Source of the DNA: Streptomyces sp. S4.7
Lineage (GTDB): Bacteria; Actinomycetota; Actinomycetes; Streptomycetales; Streptomycetaceae
NCBI RefSeq assembly: GCF_010384365.1
Contig: NZ_CP048397.1
Span: 4,154,001 to 4,218,000 of the forward strand
Direction of reading: 5' to 3'
DNA: 64,000 nucleotides
The position numbers and the translations under genes were made by a program. Shown piece after piece: positions 35,951-44,897 of this stretch. Numbering within the stretch: the stretch's first letter is position 1; every line of letters starts with the position of its first letter. The notes beneath the pieces were generated by a model, which saw only the letters and a list, made by a program, of their open reading frames with translations, was not told where the DNA came from and ran no database searches.

Positions 35951-37359
35951 AGCTCGAACTCCTGCTGAATGGCGGTGCGGGGGGCGGGGGTTGGGGTGGG
36001 CGCGGGGGTGGTGGCTACGGCTGTCTTGCGGGGCCGCCGGGTCCGCTGCGGCTTGGGCACGGCGGCCCGCTCGGCCCGGATGCGGTCCAGGAGGACGGAC
36101 GCGGGCTCGTCGGCGGGGTCTTGCGGGACGAGCTGCCCGGTGAAGGCGCGTTCCAAGAGCGAGGACCTTAGAACCTCGGCCATGTGTAGAGCGGGGCGCG
36201 GGCCGTGAAGCACATTTGCTGCGGCATCGAGTTTGGAAAGCTGCCCATCGAGCGTTTCGACGATCCGATGCTGCTCAGTGAGAGCAGGTACGGGAATAGG
36301 CCACCCCGCCATCTTGGCCGCGCCGATGTGGTGGATTCCCACACCTCGCGCACCTTGGCGGAATGCTCCTCGCAGCGCTTCGCAGCGCAGGAAGTAAAGC
36401 AGGAAATGGGGATCAATGTTGTTAGGTCTGACTCGGATGAGCGTGTTCTGAAAGCAGCAATCGGGGATTTCATCATTCCAGATTGCCGGTTTCCCGACTT
36501 CGCCGGGGCTTCCTGAAGCTTCGCTCAAGACGATGTCATTCTTGCGCAGTCGATATGTTTCCAGCTCGGAGTCGGTAAAGTTCATTTCCTTTACGTTGGT
36601 GAGGATCAGTCCTTGCCATCCGACATTCGCTGCCCTGAGGTATGGTCGCATTTGGTTGCCGGAGTGATTTTTGGGTGAACGCTGACGGCCAAGACGAACT
36701 TCGGCTACTTGGTCGAGTCGAACGCGCGGTGCATTGTCTTGGGTGAACTGGCTGCGCATTAGGCGGGGTTTGAGTGCCTTCGCTCGGGCCGACGTATCGC
36801 GGAGAGCGGCCGTCGCTCTGCTAAGGCCGGAAAGATGGCCTTCGAGGGCCTCGACGATGCGGTGCTGCTCCGCCAGCGGAGGCAACGGCACTCGTACCCG
36901 CTTCACCTTAGCCGTGCTGAGTGTGTAAAGGCCGCTCGTGGATTGGGCCACGATCCTGAGCTGCTGGGAGACGGCAGGTGCGTTCCAAATAAGTTCGAGG
37001 AACCGAGCGCTGATTGCCTTGGACGGCCGAACGCGGATCAAGTGATTTTGATGCACGGTGTCGGAGATTGCGCCCCGCCAGGTTGCTGCTCGCCCAATCT
37101 GGTCCGGACTCCCGTTTCCTTCCACGACCAGCAAATCCCCCGGCCGCAGCCGGTATCTATCTAGTTCGCCGTCGAAGAGTTCAATCTTGTGTACCTCTTC
37201 GAGGTTAAGTGATCCGCGTCCGACATTGGCGACGCGAAGAAACGGGTAAGCGTTCTCGATGGGACGACGCTTCTGTTGCTTCTGGATGCCACCATTGACC
37301 TCGGCCACCTCGCCCAGCTCAACGGATACCCACCCGTCCGGAAGTTCCACGTCACTCAC
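35947..37359 (-). CDS. hsdS: Type I specificity subunit HsdS
   Basis: The 470-residue protein has two target-recognition domains (about 1-130 and 200-345). Each is followed by a conserved helix: LPPLAEQHRIVEALEGHLSG and VPALTEQHRIVETLDGQLSK. The two half-sites therefore define a bipartite recognition sequence that cannot be read from the protein alone. GC content drops clearly inside the recognition domains (around 36350-37250), as expected from exchange of hsdS modules between genomes. It overlaps hsdR and hsdM by 4 bp on each side. A Pro/Ala-rich tail ends the protein. Confidence 0.95.
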   Translation of the reverse strand: MSDVELPDGWVSVELGEVAEVNGGIQKQQKRRPIENAYPFLRVANVGRGSLNLEEVHKIELFDGELDRYRLRPGDLLVVEGNGSPDQIGRAATWRGAISDTVHQNHLIRVRPSKAISARFLELIWNAPAVSQQLRIVAQSTSGLYTLSTAKVKRVRVPLPPLAEQHRIVEALEGHLSGLSRATAALRDTSARAKALKPRLMRSQFTQDNAPRVRLDQVAEVRLGRQRSPKNHSGNQMRPYLRAANVGWQGLILTNVKEMNFTDSELETYRLRKNDIVLSEASGSPGEVGKPAIWNDEIPDCCFQNTLIRVRPNNIDPHFLLYFLRCEALRGAFRQGARGVGIHHIGAAKMAGWPIPVPALTEQHRIVETLDGQLSKLDAAANVLHGPRPALHMAEVLRSSLLERAFTGQLVPQDPADEPASVLLDRIRAERAAVPKPQRTRRPRKTAVATTPAPTPTPAPRTAIQQEFEL

Positions 37360-40300
37360 GCAAGCTCTCGATTCATCTCACTCAACAGGACCCGCACATC
37401 CCGCCCCGGAAACGCATGTCCAAACCCGCGCCCCCCACCCCGCCCCCGGAAAGGCTCCCCGTTCATCTCCGACGGGCTGATGCCCACGTCCGTCGCCACC
37501 ACGTCCCGTATCGACCGCAGCCACCACAACTGCTCCTCCGAAAACTCCGCCCCCGCCTGGCGCTGCCGCAGCAGCCACGCCTCGAAGCGTTCTTCCACCA
37601 CCGCCCGGTACGGCTTCAGCTCCGTGTCCACGCCCAGTTCGTACCGTATGAGCGAGATCAGGTCCGGGAGGCCCGCCCCCGCGCCCGGTCGGGTGACCGC
37701 CGCGCCCAGGTCCTCGTAGTACGCCCACAGCACCTTCGGCGTCCACGCGTACTGGGGGCGGTGGATCTTCGCCGCCAACTCCTCCAGTGCCGCGTACGCC
37801 GCCGCCGGCGAGACCGAGCGCGGGCTGCTCAGGGCGATACTGACCGCCGCCAGCCGGTCGCGCTCCTCCTTCAACAACGTGCTCCAGCGGCCGACTTCCT
37901 CCCGCGCCCGCTCCTCCGGCGGAATCGCCCGGACGTCCGTCACCCGTACCGCCGTGACCTCGTCCATCAGGTAGTCCTTGTCGCGGCGGATGTCGATGAT
38001 CTCGCGCCGCAGATCCGGCAGATCACGCAGTGGAGCGGTCGCGTCCAGCACCAGCTTCCGCGCCGCCGCCGGGCCCTCCTCGTCCGTCACCCGTTCCTGC
38101 CGGTCCGGGTCGACGGCCTTGACGATTCCGCCCGCGATCTCGGACAGTGTCCTGTCCCCAGCCGCCCGCGTCAGCAACGTCCGCTCCTCGTCCGACAGTT
38201 GCTGGTTGAGCCGGGCGAGGCGCCCCGCCAGGATCTCCGCCTCGCCCGCGCTGATCGACCCCGTACCGGCCTTGTCCAGCAACTTCGCGAGCGACACCTG
38301 ACGTTCCCCGGCAGGTACCAGGGGCTTCGCGTCGACCAGGGGGGAGTCCGTGACGCCCACCGCGTCGACGAGCACGAAGCGGTCCTTGCGTACCGACGCG
38401 TCCGAGTCCGGGGTGACCTCCCGTAGCTCGGTCTGGTCGATCGTCCGGGCGCCCCGGCCCTTCATCTGCTCGAACAGCACCGCGCTGCGCACCTCGCGCA
38501 GGAAGATCACGCACTCCAGGGCCTTCACGTCCGTGCCCGTGGCGATCATGTCGACGGTCACGGCGACCCGCAGGCGCGGGGAGGTCCGGAGGTTGCGGAT
38601 CAGTTCGTCGGGGTCCTCCCCGGCCGCGCGGCTCTTGTACGTGATCTTCTTCGCGAAGTCGTCACCGCGCCCGAAGACCTCCTTGACCTGCGCGAGAACG
38701 TCCTCCGCGTGGTCCTCGCCGACCGCGAAGATCAGCGTCTTGGGAAGTTCCCGGCGGCCGGGGAACCAGCTCTGCCAGTTGTCGCGGTACGCGGTCAGCA
38801 CCGCGCGGATCTCGTCGACGGCGACCACCGAGCGGCCGATCTGCCGGGTGGTGTACGTGAAGTCGTCATCCAGCTCCTGGTAGCGCTGACGCCGGGTCTT
38901 GCGGTCCTTGACCTTGACCGTCGTACCGGACTCGATGGTGGCCACGCCGTTGTCCCGGATGTCGGTGTTCATCCTGACGATGTCGAAGTCGACGTTGACG
39001 CCGTCGGCGACGGCCTGCGGATAGGTGTACTCGGAGACCAGGTTGCGGCCGAAGAAGCCCAGGGTCTGAATCATCGGGGTGGCGGTGAGGCCGACCAGGT
39101 GGGCGTCGAAGTACTCCAGCACCCCGCGCCACAGGCCGTAGATCGACCGGTGGCACTCGTCCACGATGATCAGGTCGAAGGACTCGATCGGGACGGCCGG
39201 GCTGTAGGAGACCTCGATGGGCCGGTCCGTCGCGTAGGTGTCCTGGTGCGCGAGATTGTCCGCCGCCTCGTCCGCCGCTTCGTCGTCGACCAGGGTCTCG
39301 CCGCGCAGCAGCGCGTACATCTTCTGGATGGTGCAGATGGTGACGGCCGAGGTCTCCTGGAGCCCGGCGGCGCCCAGCCGGTCGACGTTGTAGATGTCGG
39401 ACAGCTTGCGGCCGTCGTCCGGGGTGAGGAACCGGCGGAACTCGTCGTACGCCTGCTTGCCCAGGTTGTTGCGGTCCACGAGGAACAGGACCCGCCGGGC
39501 CTTGGTGTACTTCAGCAGGCGGTACGTCTGTGCCACCGCCGTGTACGTCTTGCCCGCGCCGGTGGCCATCTGGATCAGGGCGCGCGGCCGGTCCCTGGCG
39601 AGGGAGTCCTCCAGACCGGTGATCGCGTCGATCTGCGCGAGTCGCAGGCCGTTCGGCTCCAGCGGCGGCATGTTGCGCAGCGCCGCCCGGAAGGTCGGGG
39701 CGGTGGGCTTCTCCTCGGCGCGGCGCATCCAGGCCGCGACCGTCTCGGGGCGGTGGAAGGAGAACACCTCGCGGGAACGGGCGTCTGGGTCGAGGCGGTT
39801 GACGAAGTACGTCTCGGCGCCGGTCGTCGCGTAGCGGAACGCGAACGGCTCGTCTCGCTGCCAGACGGCGAGGCGGTGTTCCTTGAGGACACCGGCCGCG
39901 TAACGGTCGTTCTGCTCGACGGCGCTGCCGAGATGGTCGCCCTCGCGCTTGGCCTCGATCACGCCGACGATCCTGCCGCCGACGTAGAGGACGTAGTCGG
40001 CGCGGCCCGTCGCCAGGGTGAACTCGCGGACGGCGACGCCCTTCTCGGCGTCACTGCCGGGGTTGACCTGGTCGCGGTCCTGGACCTCCCAGCCGGCGGC
40101 GCCCAGCATGCGGTCGATGGTCTCGCGGGCCTGCACCTCGTTCAGGGGGGCCGGGCGCTGCGCGCGGTGGACGATCGCGTCGCGGGCGGCGGCGTCGACC
40201 CGGCGCGGTGTCTTGCGCAGCAGCTCGTACGACGACTGCTGTGCCGTACGCAGGGACTCGACCTGCGTGGTCAACTGCTCGATCTGGGCGAGCAGTTGAT

Positions 40301-40916
40301 CCTTGTTGGCGGCGGCGGCCGAGATGAGCGACTCGGCCTCGGCACGGGCGCGCCGCTCCGCTTCGAGCTGGGTCGCGCTCTCGGTGAGGCGTACGCGGGA
40401 CTGTGCGAGCGACTCCCGGTGGCCTTCGAGGGCCTCCCGCAGCTCGGCCAGCTCCGCCGGATCGGTGATCTGCGCCTCGGGGTCCGTGGGCGGTACGAAC
40501 TCGGCGACCGTGCGCTTCCCGGAGACCGCGTCGTGGAACCAGAGGCCGAGCTTGTAGCAGGCGCGTACGGCGGCGAGCGCGCGGGTGGAGTCGAAGAGAT
40601 GGCTGTGGGCCGCCTGGTTGCGGTCGCGCCGGATGCGGTCGAAGTCGTCGCGGATCTCGGGCACGAGGACGCCCGCGCGCGTCAGCGCGTTGAGCCGGTC
40701 CACCTGGCGGGTGCCTTCGACGCGCAGTGCCGTACGGCTGACGAGTTCCTCCGCCAGGACCTCACCGAACTGGCCCGCCTGGACGAGGGCGGCGTTGGGG
40801 TTGGTGAAGACGGTGGCCTCGGCCTGGGCGCCGTAGATGGAGAGCAGGGCCTGCAAAGGGAAGAGGACACCGAAGTTCGGAGAGGACTTCGCCAGTCTCT
40901 CCAGTCGCTCGTCCAT
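37356..40916 (-). CDS. hsdR: Type I restriction subunit HsdR with N-terminal HEPN/DUF4145-like domain
   Basis: The ATG at 40916 follows GAGGG and gives 1186 residues. Residues about 10-135 resemble a DUF4145/HEPN domain with the motif Arg99-Asn100-QAA-His104. A coiled coil (about 155-230) follows. The PD-(D/E)XK nuclease has Asp307 in RADYVLY and Glu321-Ala-Lys323. The SF2 translocase has Walker A ATGAGKT at 451-457, DECH at 586-589, GLTATP, and a motif VI segment KGRGAR. The C-terminus fits the EcoEI-R type. It cleaves foreign DNA after ATP-driven translocation. It is first in the operon and overlaps hsdS by 4 bp. Confidence 0.95.
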   Translation of the reverse strand: MDERLERLAKSSPNFGVLFPLQALLSIYGAQAEATVFTNPNAALVQAGQFGEVLAEELVSRTALRVEGTRQVDRLNALTRAGVLVPEIRDDFDRIRRDRNQAAHSHLFDSTRALAAVRACYKLGLWFHDAVSGKRTVAEFVPPTDPEAQITDPAELAELREALEGHRESLAQSRVRLTESATQLEAERRARAEAESLISAAAANKDQLLAQIEQLTTQVESLRTAQQSSYELLRKTPRRVDAAARDAIVHRAQRPAPLNEVQARETIDRMLGAAGWEVQDRDQVNPGSDAEKGVAVREFTLATGRADYVLYVGGRIVGVIEAKREGDHLGSAVEQNDRYAAGVLKEHRLAVWQRDEPFAFRYATTGAETYFVNRLDPDARSREVFSFHRPETVAAWMRRAEEKPTAPTFRAALRNMPPLEPNGLRLAQIDAITGLEDSLARDRPRALIQMATGAGKTYTAVAQTYRLLKYTKARRVLFLVDRNNLGKQAYDEFRRFLTPDDGRKLSDIYNVDRLGAAGLQETSAVTICTIQKMYALLRGETLVDDEAADEAADNLAHQDTYATDRPIEVSYSPAVPIESFDLIIVDECHRSIYGLWRGVLEYFDAHLVGLTATPMIQTLGFFGRNLVSEYTYPQAVADGVNVDFDIVRMNTDIRDNGVATIESGTTVKVKDRKTRRQRYQELDDDFTYTTRQIGRSVVAVDEIRAVLTAYRDNWQSWFPGRRELPKTLIFAVGEDHAEDVLAQVKEVFGRGDDFAKKITYKSRAAGEDPDELIRNLRTSPRLRVAVTVDMIATGTDVKALECVIFLREVRSAVLFEQMKGRGARTIDQTELREVTPDSDASVRKDRFVLVDAVGVTDSPLVDAKPLVPAGERQVSLAKLLDKAGTGSISAGEAEILAGRLARLNQQLSDEERTLLTRAAGDRTLSEIAGGIVKAVDPDRQERVTDEEGPAAARKLVLDATAPLRDLPDLRREIIDIRRDKDYLMDEVTAVRVTDVRAIPPEERAREEVGRWSTLLKEERDRLAAVSIALSSPRSVSPAAAYAALEELAAKIHRPQYAWTPKVLWAYYEDLGAAVTRPGAGAGLPDLISLIRYELGVDTELKPYRAVVEERFEAWLLRQRQAGAEFSEEQLWWLRSIRDVVATDVGISPSEMNGEPFRGRGGGRGFGHAFPGRDVRVLLSEMNRELA

Positions 40917-40939
40917 ACACCCTCGCTCCGTCCCCTGTA

Positions 40940-40967
40940 CCGCGGTCCGCGGTCCGCGGTCCGCGGA
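40940..40967. repeat. Short 7-bp tandem repeat upstream of hsdR
   Basis: CCGCGGT occurs three times in a row (40940-40960), followed by the variant CCGCGGA. It lies 24 bp upstream of the hsdR start, in its presumed promoter region. The rest of 40917-41487 holds the fragment at 41141 and the ask promoter region. Confidence 0.85.
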
Positions 40968-41140
40968 CCGCCGTCTTCGCCGAGTCCGCAAGCTTACGGA
41001 AGATCTCGGTGCCCGGTCCGCCATATCGCGACGCGGCCGGTCCGCGACGCCGGTGTCGCGCGGATCGGCCGTCGGCACCCGCTAGTCAATGCCGAGCCCT
41101 CGGCGACCCGGCCCCCGCCCCTGCCGCGAACGCCGCCCCC

Positions 41141-41254
41141 ACCGGGGGCCCGAACCTGACCGGTTTCACGCTGGACGAGCGGGGCGGCGCGTACGCCACC
41201 GACCTGGCGAGCGGCGGGCCGCTCTGGAGGATCCCGGGCCCGGTCCGCCGGTGA
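41141..41254 (+). pseudogene. 3' remnant of a PQQ-like beta-propeller gene
   Basis: The last 37 codons before the TGA at 41252 read TGGPNLTGFTLDERGGAYAT and DLASGGPLWRIPG, the signature of a PQQ-type propeller blade (AYATDLASG...LWR). Upstream in the same frame the sequence is Pro/Ala/Arg-rich without similarity to a propeller and has no proper start. The fragment lies between hsdR and ask, so it is probably what remains of a gene destroyed when the island formed. Confidence 0.55.
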
Positions 41255-41369
41255 GGCGCGATCCGCCGGTGAGGCGTGATCCACGCGTGTGACCCGGCCC
41301 ACGTTCCGCGTGGCCCGCGTCAGACCGGGCATGGATGTCCACCGGGCAGCCGCACCGCTTCCCGGGTGA

Positions 41370-41401
41370 TCACGACGTGAGCGGGACATCTCACGATGTG
41401 A
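41370..41401. promoter_or_regulatory. Paired TCACGAYGTGA sites and promoter upstream of ask
   Basis: TCACGACGTGA (41370-41380) and TCACGATGTGA (41391-41401) are near-perfect palindromes whose starts are 21 bp apart, two helical turns. A TAGACT -10-like box follows at 41431-41436, and the ask GTG is at 41488. The spacing suggests cooperative binding of a dimeric regulator over or just upstream of the -35 region. Confidence 0.55.
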
Positions 41402-41487
41402 TATTCCCTAAGCGGAATGCGGCTGCTCGTTAGACTGAGCCGACCGCAGTGATGAACGACTGCGGCATGACTGATCGAGGAGCGCAC

Positions 41488-42759
41488 GTGGGCCTTGTCG
41501 TGCAGAAGTACGGAGGCTCCTCCGTTGCCGATGCCGAAGGCATCAAGCGCGTTGCCAAGAGAATCGTCGATGCCAAGAAGAACGGCCACCAGGTGGTCGT
41601 CGTGGTATCGGCGATGGGCGACACGACGGACGAGCTGACCGACCTCGCCGAGCAGGTGTCCCCGATCCCCGCGGGTCGGGAACTGGACATGCTGTTGACC
41701 TCGGGAGAGCGCATCTCCATGGCGCTGCTCGCCATGGCGATCAAAAGCCTGGGCCACGAGGCCCAGTCGTTCACGGGCAGCCAGGCCGGAGTCATCACCG
41801 ACTCGGTCCACAACAAGGCGCGCATCATCGATGTCACGCCCGGCCGCATCCGTACGGCACTGGACGAGGGCAACATCGCCATCGTCGCCGGATTCCAGGG
41901 CGTGTCCCAGGACAAGAAGGACATCACCACGCTCGGCAGGGGCGGTTCGGACACCACGGCCGTCGCCCTCGCCGCCGCGCTGGACGCCGAGGTCTGTGAG
42001 ATCTACACCGACGTCGACGGCGTCTTCACCGCCGACCCCCGGGTCGTCCCGAAGGCCCGGAAGATCGACTGGATCTCCATCGAGGACATGCTGGAGCTGG
42101 CCGCGTCCGGCTCCAAGGTGCTGCTGCACCGCTGCGTCGAGTACGCACGCCGATACAACATCCCGATCCACGTCCGCTCGTCCTTCTCCGGACTCCGCGG
42201 CACCTGGGTCAGCAACCAGCCGCAAGGGGACCAGCAGGTGGAGCACGCCATCATCTCCGGAGTCGCCCACGACGTCTCCGAGGCCAAGATCACCGTCGTC
42301 GGCGTCCCCGACAAGCCGGGCGAGGCCGCGGCGATCTTCCGTTCCATCGCGAACGCGGAGATCAACATCGACATGGTGGTGCAGAACGTGTCCGCCGCGT
42401 CGACCGGGCTGACCGACATCTCCTTCACCCTCCCCAAGACCGAGGGCCGCAAGGCCATCGACGCCCTGGAGAAGGCGAAGGCCACCATCGGCTTCGACTC
42501 GCTGCGCTACGACGACCAGATCGGCAAGATCTCGCTCGTCGGCGCCGGCATGAAGACGAACCCGGGCGTCACGGCCGCCTTCTTCGAGGCGCTGTCCGAG
42601 GCGAACGTGAACATCGAGCTGATCTCGACCTCCGAGATCCGTATCTCGGTCGTCACCCGCGCCGACGACGTGAACGAGGCCGTACGCGCCGTGCACACCG
42701 CCTTCGGGCTCGACACCGAATCCGACGAGGCCGTCGTCTACGGCGGCACCGGGCGATGA
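41488..42759 (+). CDS. ask: Aspartate kinase
   Basis: The GTG at 41488, with GAGGAG upstream, gives 423 residues beginning GLVVQKYGGSSVADAEG. The amino-acid kinase domain (about 1-245) shows KYGGSS at 7-12, LTSGERIS and the GRGGSDTTA substrate segment. Two ACT domains follow (VGVPDKPGEAAAIFRSIA, VGAGMKTNPGVTAAFFEAL). It phosphorylates aspartate, the first step to lysine, methionine, threonine and diaminopimelate, and the ACT domains give feedback control. A GTG at 42238 with an upstream AAGGGGA could start a separate 173-residue regulatory subunit, as known for Corynebacterium lysC. asd follows 63 bp downstream. Confidence 0.97.
   Translation: MGLVVQKYGGSSVADAEGIKRVAKRIVDAKKNGHQVVVVVSAMGDTTDELTDLAEQVSPIPAGRELDMLLTSGERISMALLAMAIKSLGHEAQSFTGSQAGVITDSVHNKARIIDVTPGRIRTALDEGNIAIVAGFQGVSQDKKDITTLGRGGSDTTAVALAAALDAEVCEIYTDVDGVFTADPRVVPKARKIDWISIEDMLELAASGSKVLLHRCVEYARRYNIPIHVRSSFSGLRGTWVSNQPQGDQQVEHAIISGVAHDVSEAKITVVGVPDKPGEAAAIFRSIANAEINIDMVVQNVSAASTGLTDISFTLPKTEGRKAIDALEKAKATIGFDSLRYDDQIGKISLVGAGMKTNPGVTAAFFEALSEANVNIELISTSEIRISVVTRADDVNEAVRAVHTAFGLDTESDEAVVYGGTGR
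42224..42240 (+). promoter_or_regulatory. Internal ribosome site and GTG start inside ask
   Basis: AAGGGGA (42224-42230) is followed after 7 bp by an in-frame GTG (42238-42240, codon 251). Initiation here would give a beta subunit consisting of the ACT domains. The position matches the alpha/beta overlap known in Corynebacterium and Bacillus aspartokinases; use here is inferred. Confidence 0.5.
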
Positions 42760-42822
42760 AGGGCATCGGGCGATGACGGGAACTCGCGGGCCGCTGACGG
42801 GAAGTCGCGGAAGCGCGGGCCG

Positions 42823-43881
42823 ATGAACGGCCGGCCGACGCTCGCGGTCGTGGGCGCGACCGGGGGCGTCGGCGCCGTCATGCTCCAGATCCTGTCCCAG
42901 CACGCCGACGTCTGGGGCGAGATCCGTCTGCTGGCCTCGCCCCGCGCGGCCGGCCGCAAGCTGGCCGTACGGGGCGAGGAGACCGAGGTCGTCGCGCTCG
43001 GCGAGAGCGCGCTGGCCGGGGTGGACGTCGCGCTGTTCCTCGTACCGGACGCCGTGTCCGCCCAGTGGGCCCCCATCGCGGTGTCCCAGGGCGCCGTCGT
43101 CGTGGACGCGTCCGCCGCGTTCCGGATGGACCCCGACGTACCGCTCGTGGTGCCCGAGCTGAATCCGCATGCCGCGCGGCTGCGCCCGCGCGGCATCGTC
43201 GCGAGTCCGGGCTGCGCGACGATGCCGATGATCGTCGCGGTGGGCTCGCTGCACGCCGAGTTCGGGGTGTGCGAGCTGGTCGTGTCCTCGTACCAGGCGG
43301 TCAGCGCCGCCGGACAGGACGGCATCTCGGCGCTGCGCCGGCAGATGTCGGCCGTGGCCGGTACGGAACTGGGGACGAGCCCCGGTGACGTACGGCGCGC
43401 GGTGGGCGACATCACGGGGCCGTTCGGCGGTCCGCTGGCGCTCAACGTCGTGCCGTGGGCGGGATCGCTCATGGCGGACGGCTGGTCGTCCGAGGAGATG
43501 GCGATCCGCGAGGAGACCCGCAAGGTCCTCGACCTGCCCGATCTGAAGATCGCGGTCACGTGCGTGCACGTGCCCGTGATCACCGCGCACTCGCTCGCCG
43601 TGCACGCGCGCTTCGAGGGCCCGGTCACGGTCGACCGGGCGCACGAGATCCTGGCGACCTCTCCGGGCGTGGTGCTGTTCGACAATCCGGCGGCCGGCGA
43701 CTTCCCGACACCGGCGGACGTGGTCGGCACCGACCCGACGTGGGTGGGGCGGGTGCGGCGTTCGCTGGACGACGAGCGGGCGCTGGAGCTGTTCGTGTGC
43801 GGCGACAACCTCCGCAAGGGCGCGGCACTCAACTGCGCGCAGATCGCGGAGGCCGTGGCGGGGGAATTCGCGGGTGCGTAG
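42823..43881 (+). CDS. asd: Aspartate-semialdehyde dehydrogenase
   Basis: The 352-residue enzyme starts NGRPTLAVVGATGGVGAVML with the NADP-binding motif GATGGVG. It has the catalytic Cys131 in ASPGCATMP and the SSYQAVSAAGQDG segment. It reduces aspartyl phosphate to the semialdehyde directly after Ask. The Cys context is PGCAT instead of the more usual PNCST, a variant rather than a defect. The ATG has no strong ribosome site. The preceding 63 bp contain a duplicated GACGGGAA-TCGCGG element. Operon structure with ask is clear from the short gap. Confidence 0.95.
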   Translation: MNGRPTLAVVGATGGVGAVMLQILSQHADVWGEIRLLASPRAAGRKLAVRGEETEVVALGESALAGVDVALFLVPDAVSAQWAPIAVSQGAVVVDASAAFRMDPDVPLVVPELNPHAARLRPRGIVASPGCATMPMIVAVGSLHAEFGVCELVVSSYQAVSAAGQDGISALRRQMSAVAGTELGTSPGDVRRAVGDITGPFGGPLALNVVPWAGSLMADGWSSEEMAIREETRKVLDLPDLKIAVTCVHVPVITAHSLAVHARFEGPVTVDRAHEILATSPGVVLFDNPAAGDFPTPADVVGTDPTWVGRVRRSLDDERALELFVCGDNLRKGAALNCAQIAEAVAGEFAGA

Positions 43882-44120
43882 AGGGAGCGGGGCGCCGCGC
43901 GTAGACGGGGTCCACCAAGCCGTGATGAGCTGCACCGACAGCGGGTAACCCACCCCGAGTTGACCGCTCGACTGTTTGTGGAATCTGTGAACGCCCTGTG
44001 AGCGAATCGCTGGTCTGTACCACTTGAACTGGGGTGTTCCGGTGGCGGACGATGCTCTTTCGACTTTCCGCAACCGCCGGTTGACCGGAAGCGTCTAAGC
44101 GGTCGCCCCTGTGTGGTGCC

Positions 44121-44897
44121 GTGGGCAAATGGGGCATGTGGAAGAGATCGGTTACGCATGAGGGCAATTGGTGCATCGTCAAATGCGGGCGCGAACGCGT
44201 ACAACCCTGGGTGGGGGAAGCGTGTCCAACAGGCGTGGCAGAGGTTCTCGATTTCACAGCGGTCGTCCCGGTTCGCGGCACTTCGGTGCGGCCGGCCCGG
44301 CGACCCCGCATGCCCGGTGGTATGCCGGTGATCGCTCCCATGCCGGCGGCACGCCCGGCCGGTATCCCGGACCGGCGCGAAAGCGCTGACGACGCGATGG
44401 CAGCCGGTACCACCGTCGACCACCTGACCGAGACCTATCGACAGCACTACCGCTCACTGCTCGGCCTCGCGGCACTGCTCCTGGACGACACGGCCTCGTG
44501 TGAGGACGTTGTGCAGGAAGCGTTCATCCGCGTCCACTCCGCGCGCAACCGCGTCCGCGAACCGGAGAAGACCCTCGCGTACCTGCGCCAGACGGTCGTC
44601 AACCTCTCGCGGTCCGCGCTGCGCCGCCGCATCCTCGGGCTCAAGCTGCTGTCGAAGCCGATGCCCGACATGGCGAGCGCCGAGGAAGGCGCGTACGACC
44701 TGCTGGAGCGGGACGCGCTGATCAAGGCCATGCGCGGCCTCCAGCGCCGCCAGCGCGAGGTACTCGTGCTGCGCTACTTCGCGGACATGACGGAGGCACA
44801 GGTCTCCGAGACGCTCGGCATATCCCTGGGCTCGGTGAAGGCGTACGGCTCGCGGGGCATCGCGGCGCTGCGTATCGCCATGGAGGCCACGGCATGA
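44121..44897 (+). CDS. ECF sigma factor, SigE (SCO-type SigE-like) family
   Basis: Residues about 100-258 form an ECF sigma factor: region 2 with YRQHYRSLLGLAALLLDD and EDVVQEAFIRVHSAR, and region 4 with ALRGLQRRQ-type helix (MRGLQRRQREVLVLRYFADM) and ISLGSVKAYGSRGIAALR. The GTG at 44121 gives 258 residues. ATG codons at 44310 or 44322 would give a protein of ordinary length, so the start is uncertain; the upstream 60 codons are cysteine- and basic-rich and could be leader. Its stop overlaps the next gene by 4 bp, so the two form one unit, typical of a sigma factor and its membrane partner. Confidence 0.88.
   Translation: MGKWGMWKRSVTHEGNWCIVKCGRERVQPWVGEACPTGVAEVLDFTAVVPVRGTSVRPARRPRMPGGMPVIAPMPAARPAGIPDRRESADDAMAAGTTVDHLTETYRQHYRSLLGLAALLLDDTASCEDVVQEAFIRVHSARNRVREPEKTLAYLRQTVVNLSRSALRRRILGLKLLSKPMPDMASAEEGAYDLLERDALIKAMRGLQRRQREVLVLRYFADMTEAQVSETLGISLGSVKAYGSRGIAALRIAMEATA

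Noticed and set aside
40917..41078. 54-codon N-terminal extension of HsdR
   Set aside because: The extension is Arg/Pro-rich, overlaps the 7-bp repeat, and the ATG at 40916 has a ribosome site and the family N-terminus.
38709..41159. 816-codon plus-strand frame opposite hsdR
   Set aside because: It is the complement of codons of a complete HsdR with all motifs; no ribosome site or domain.
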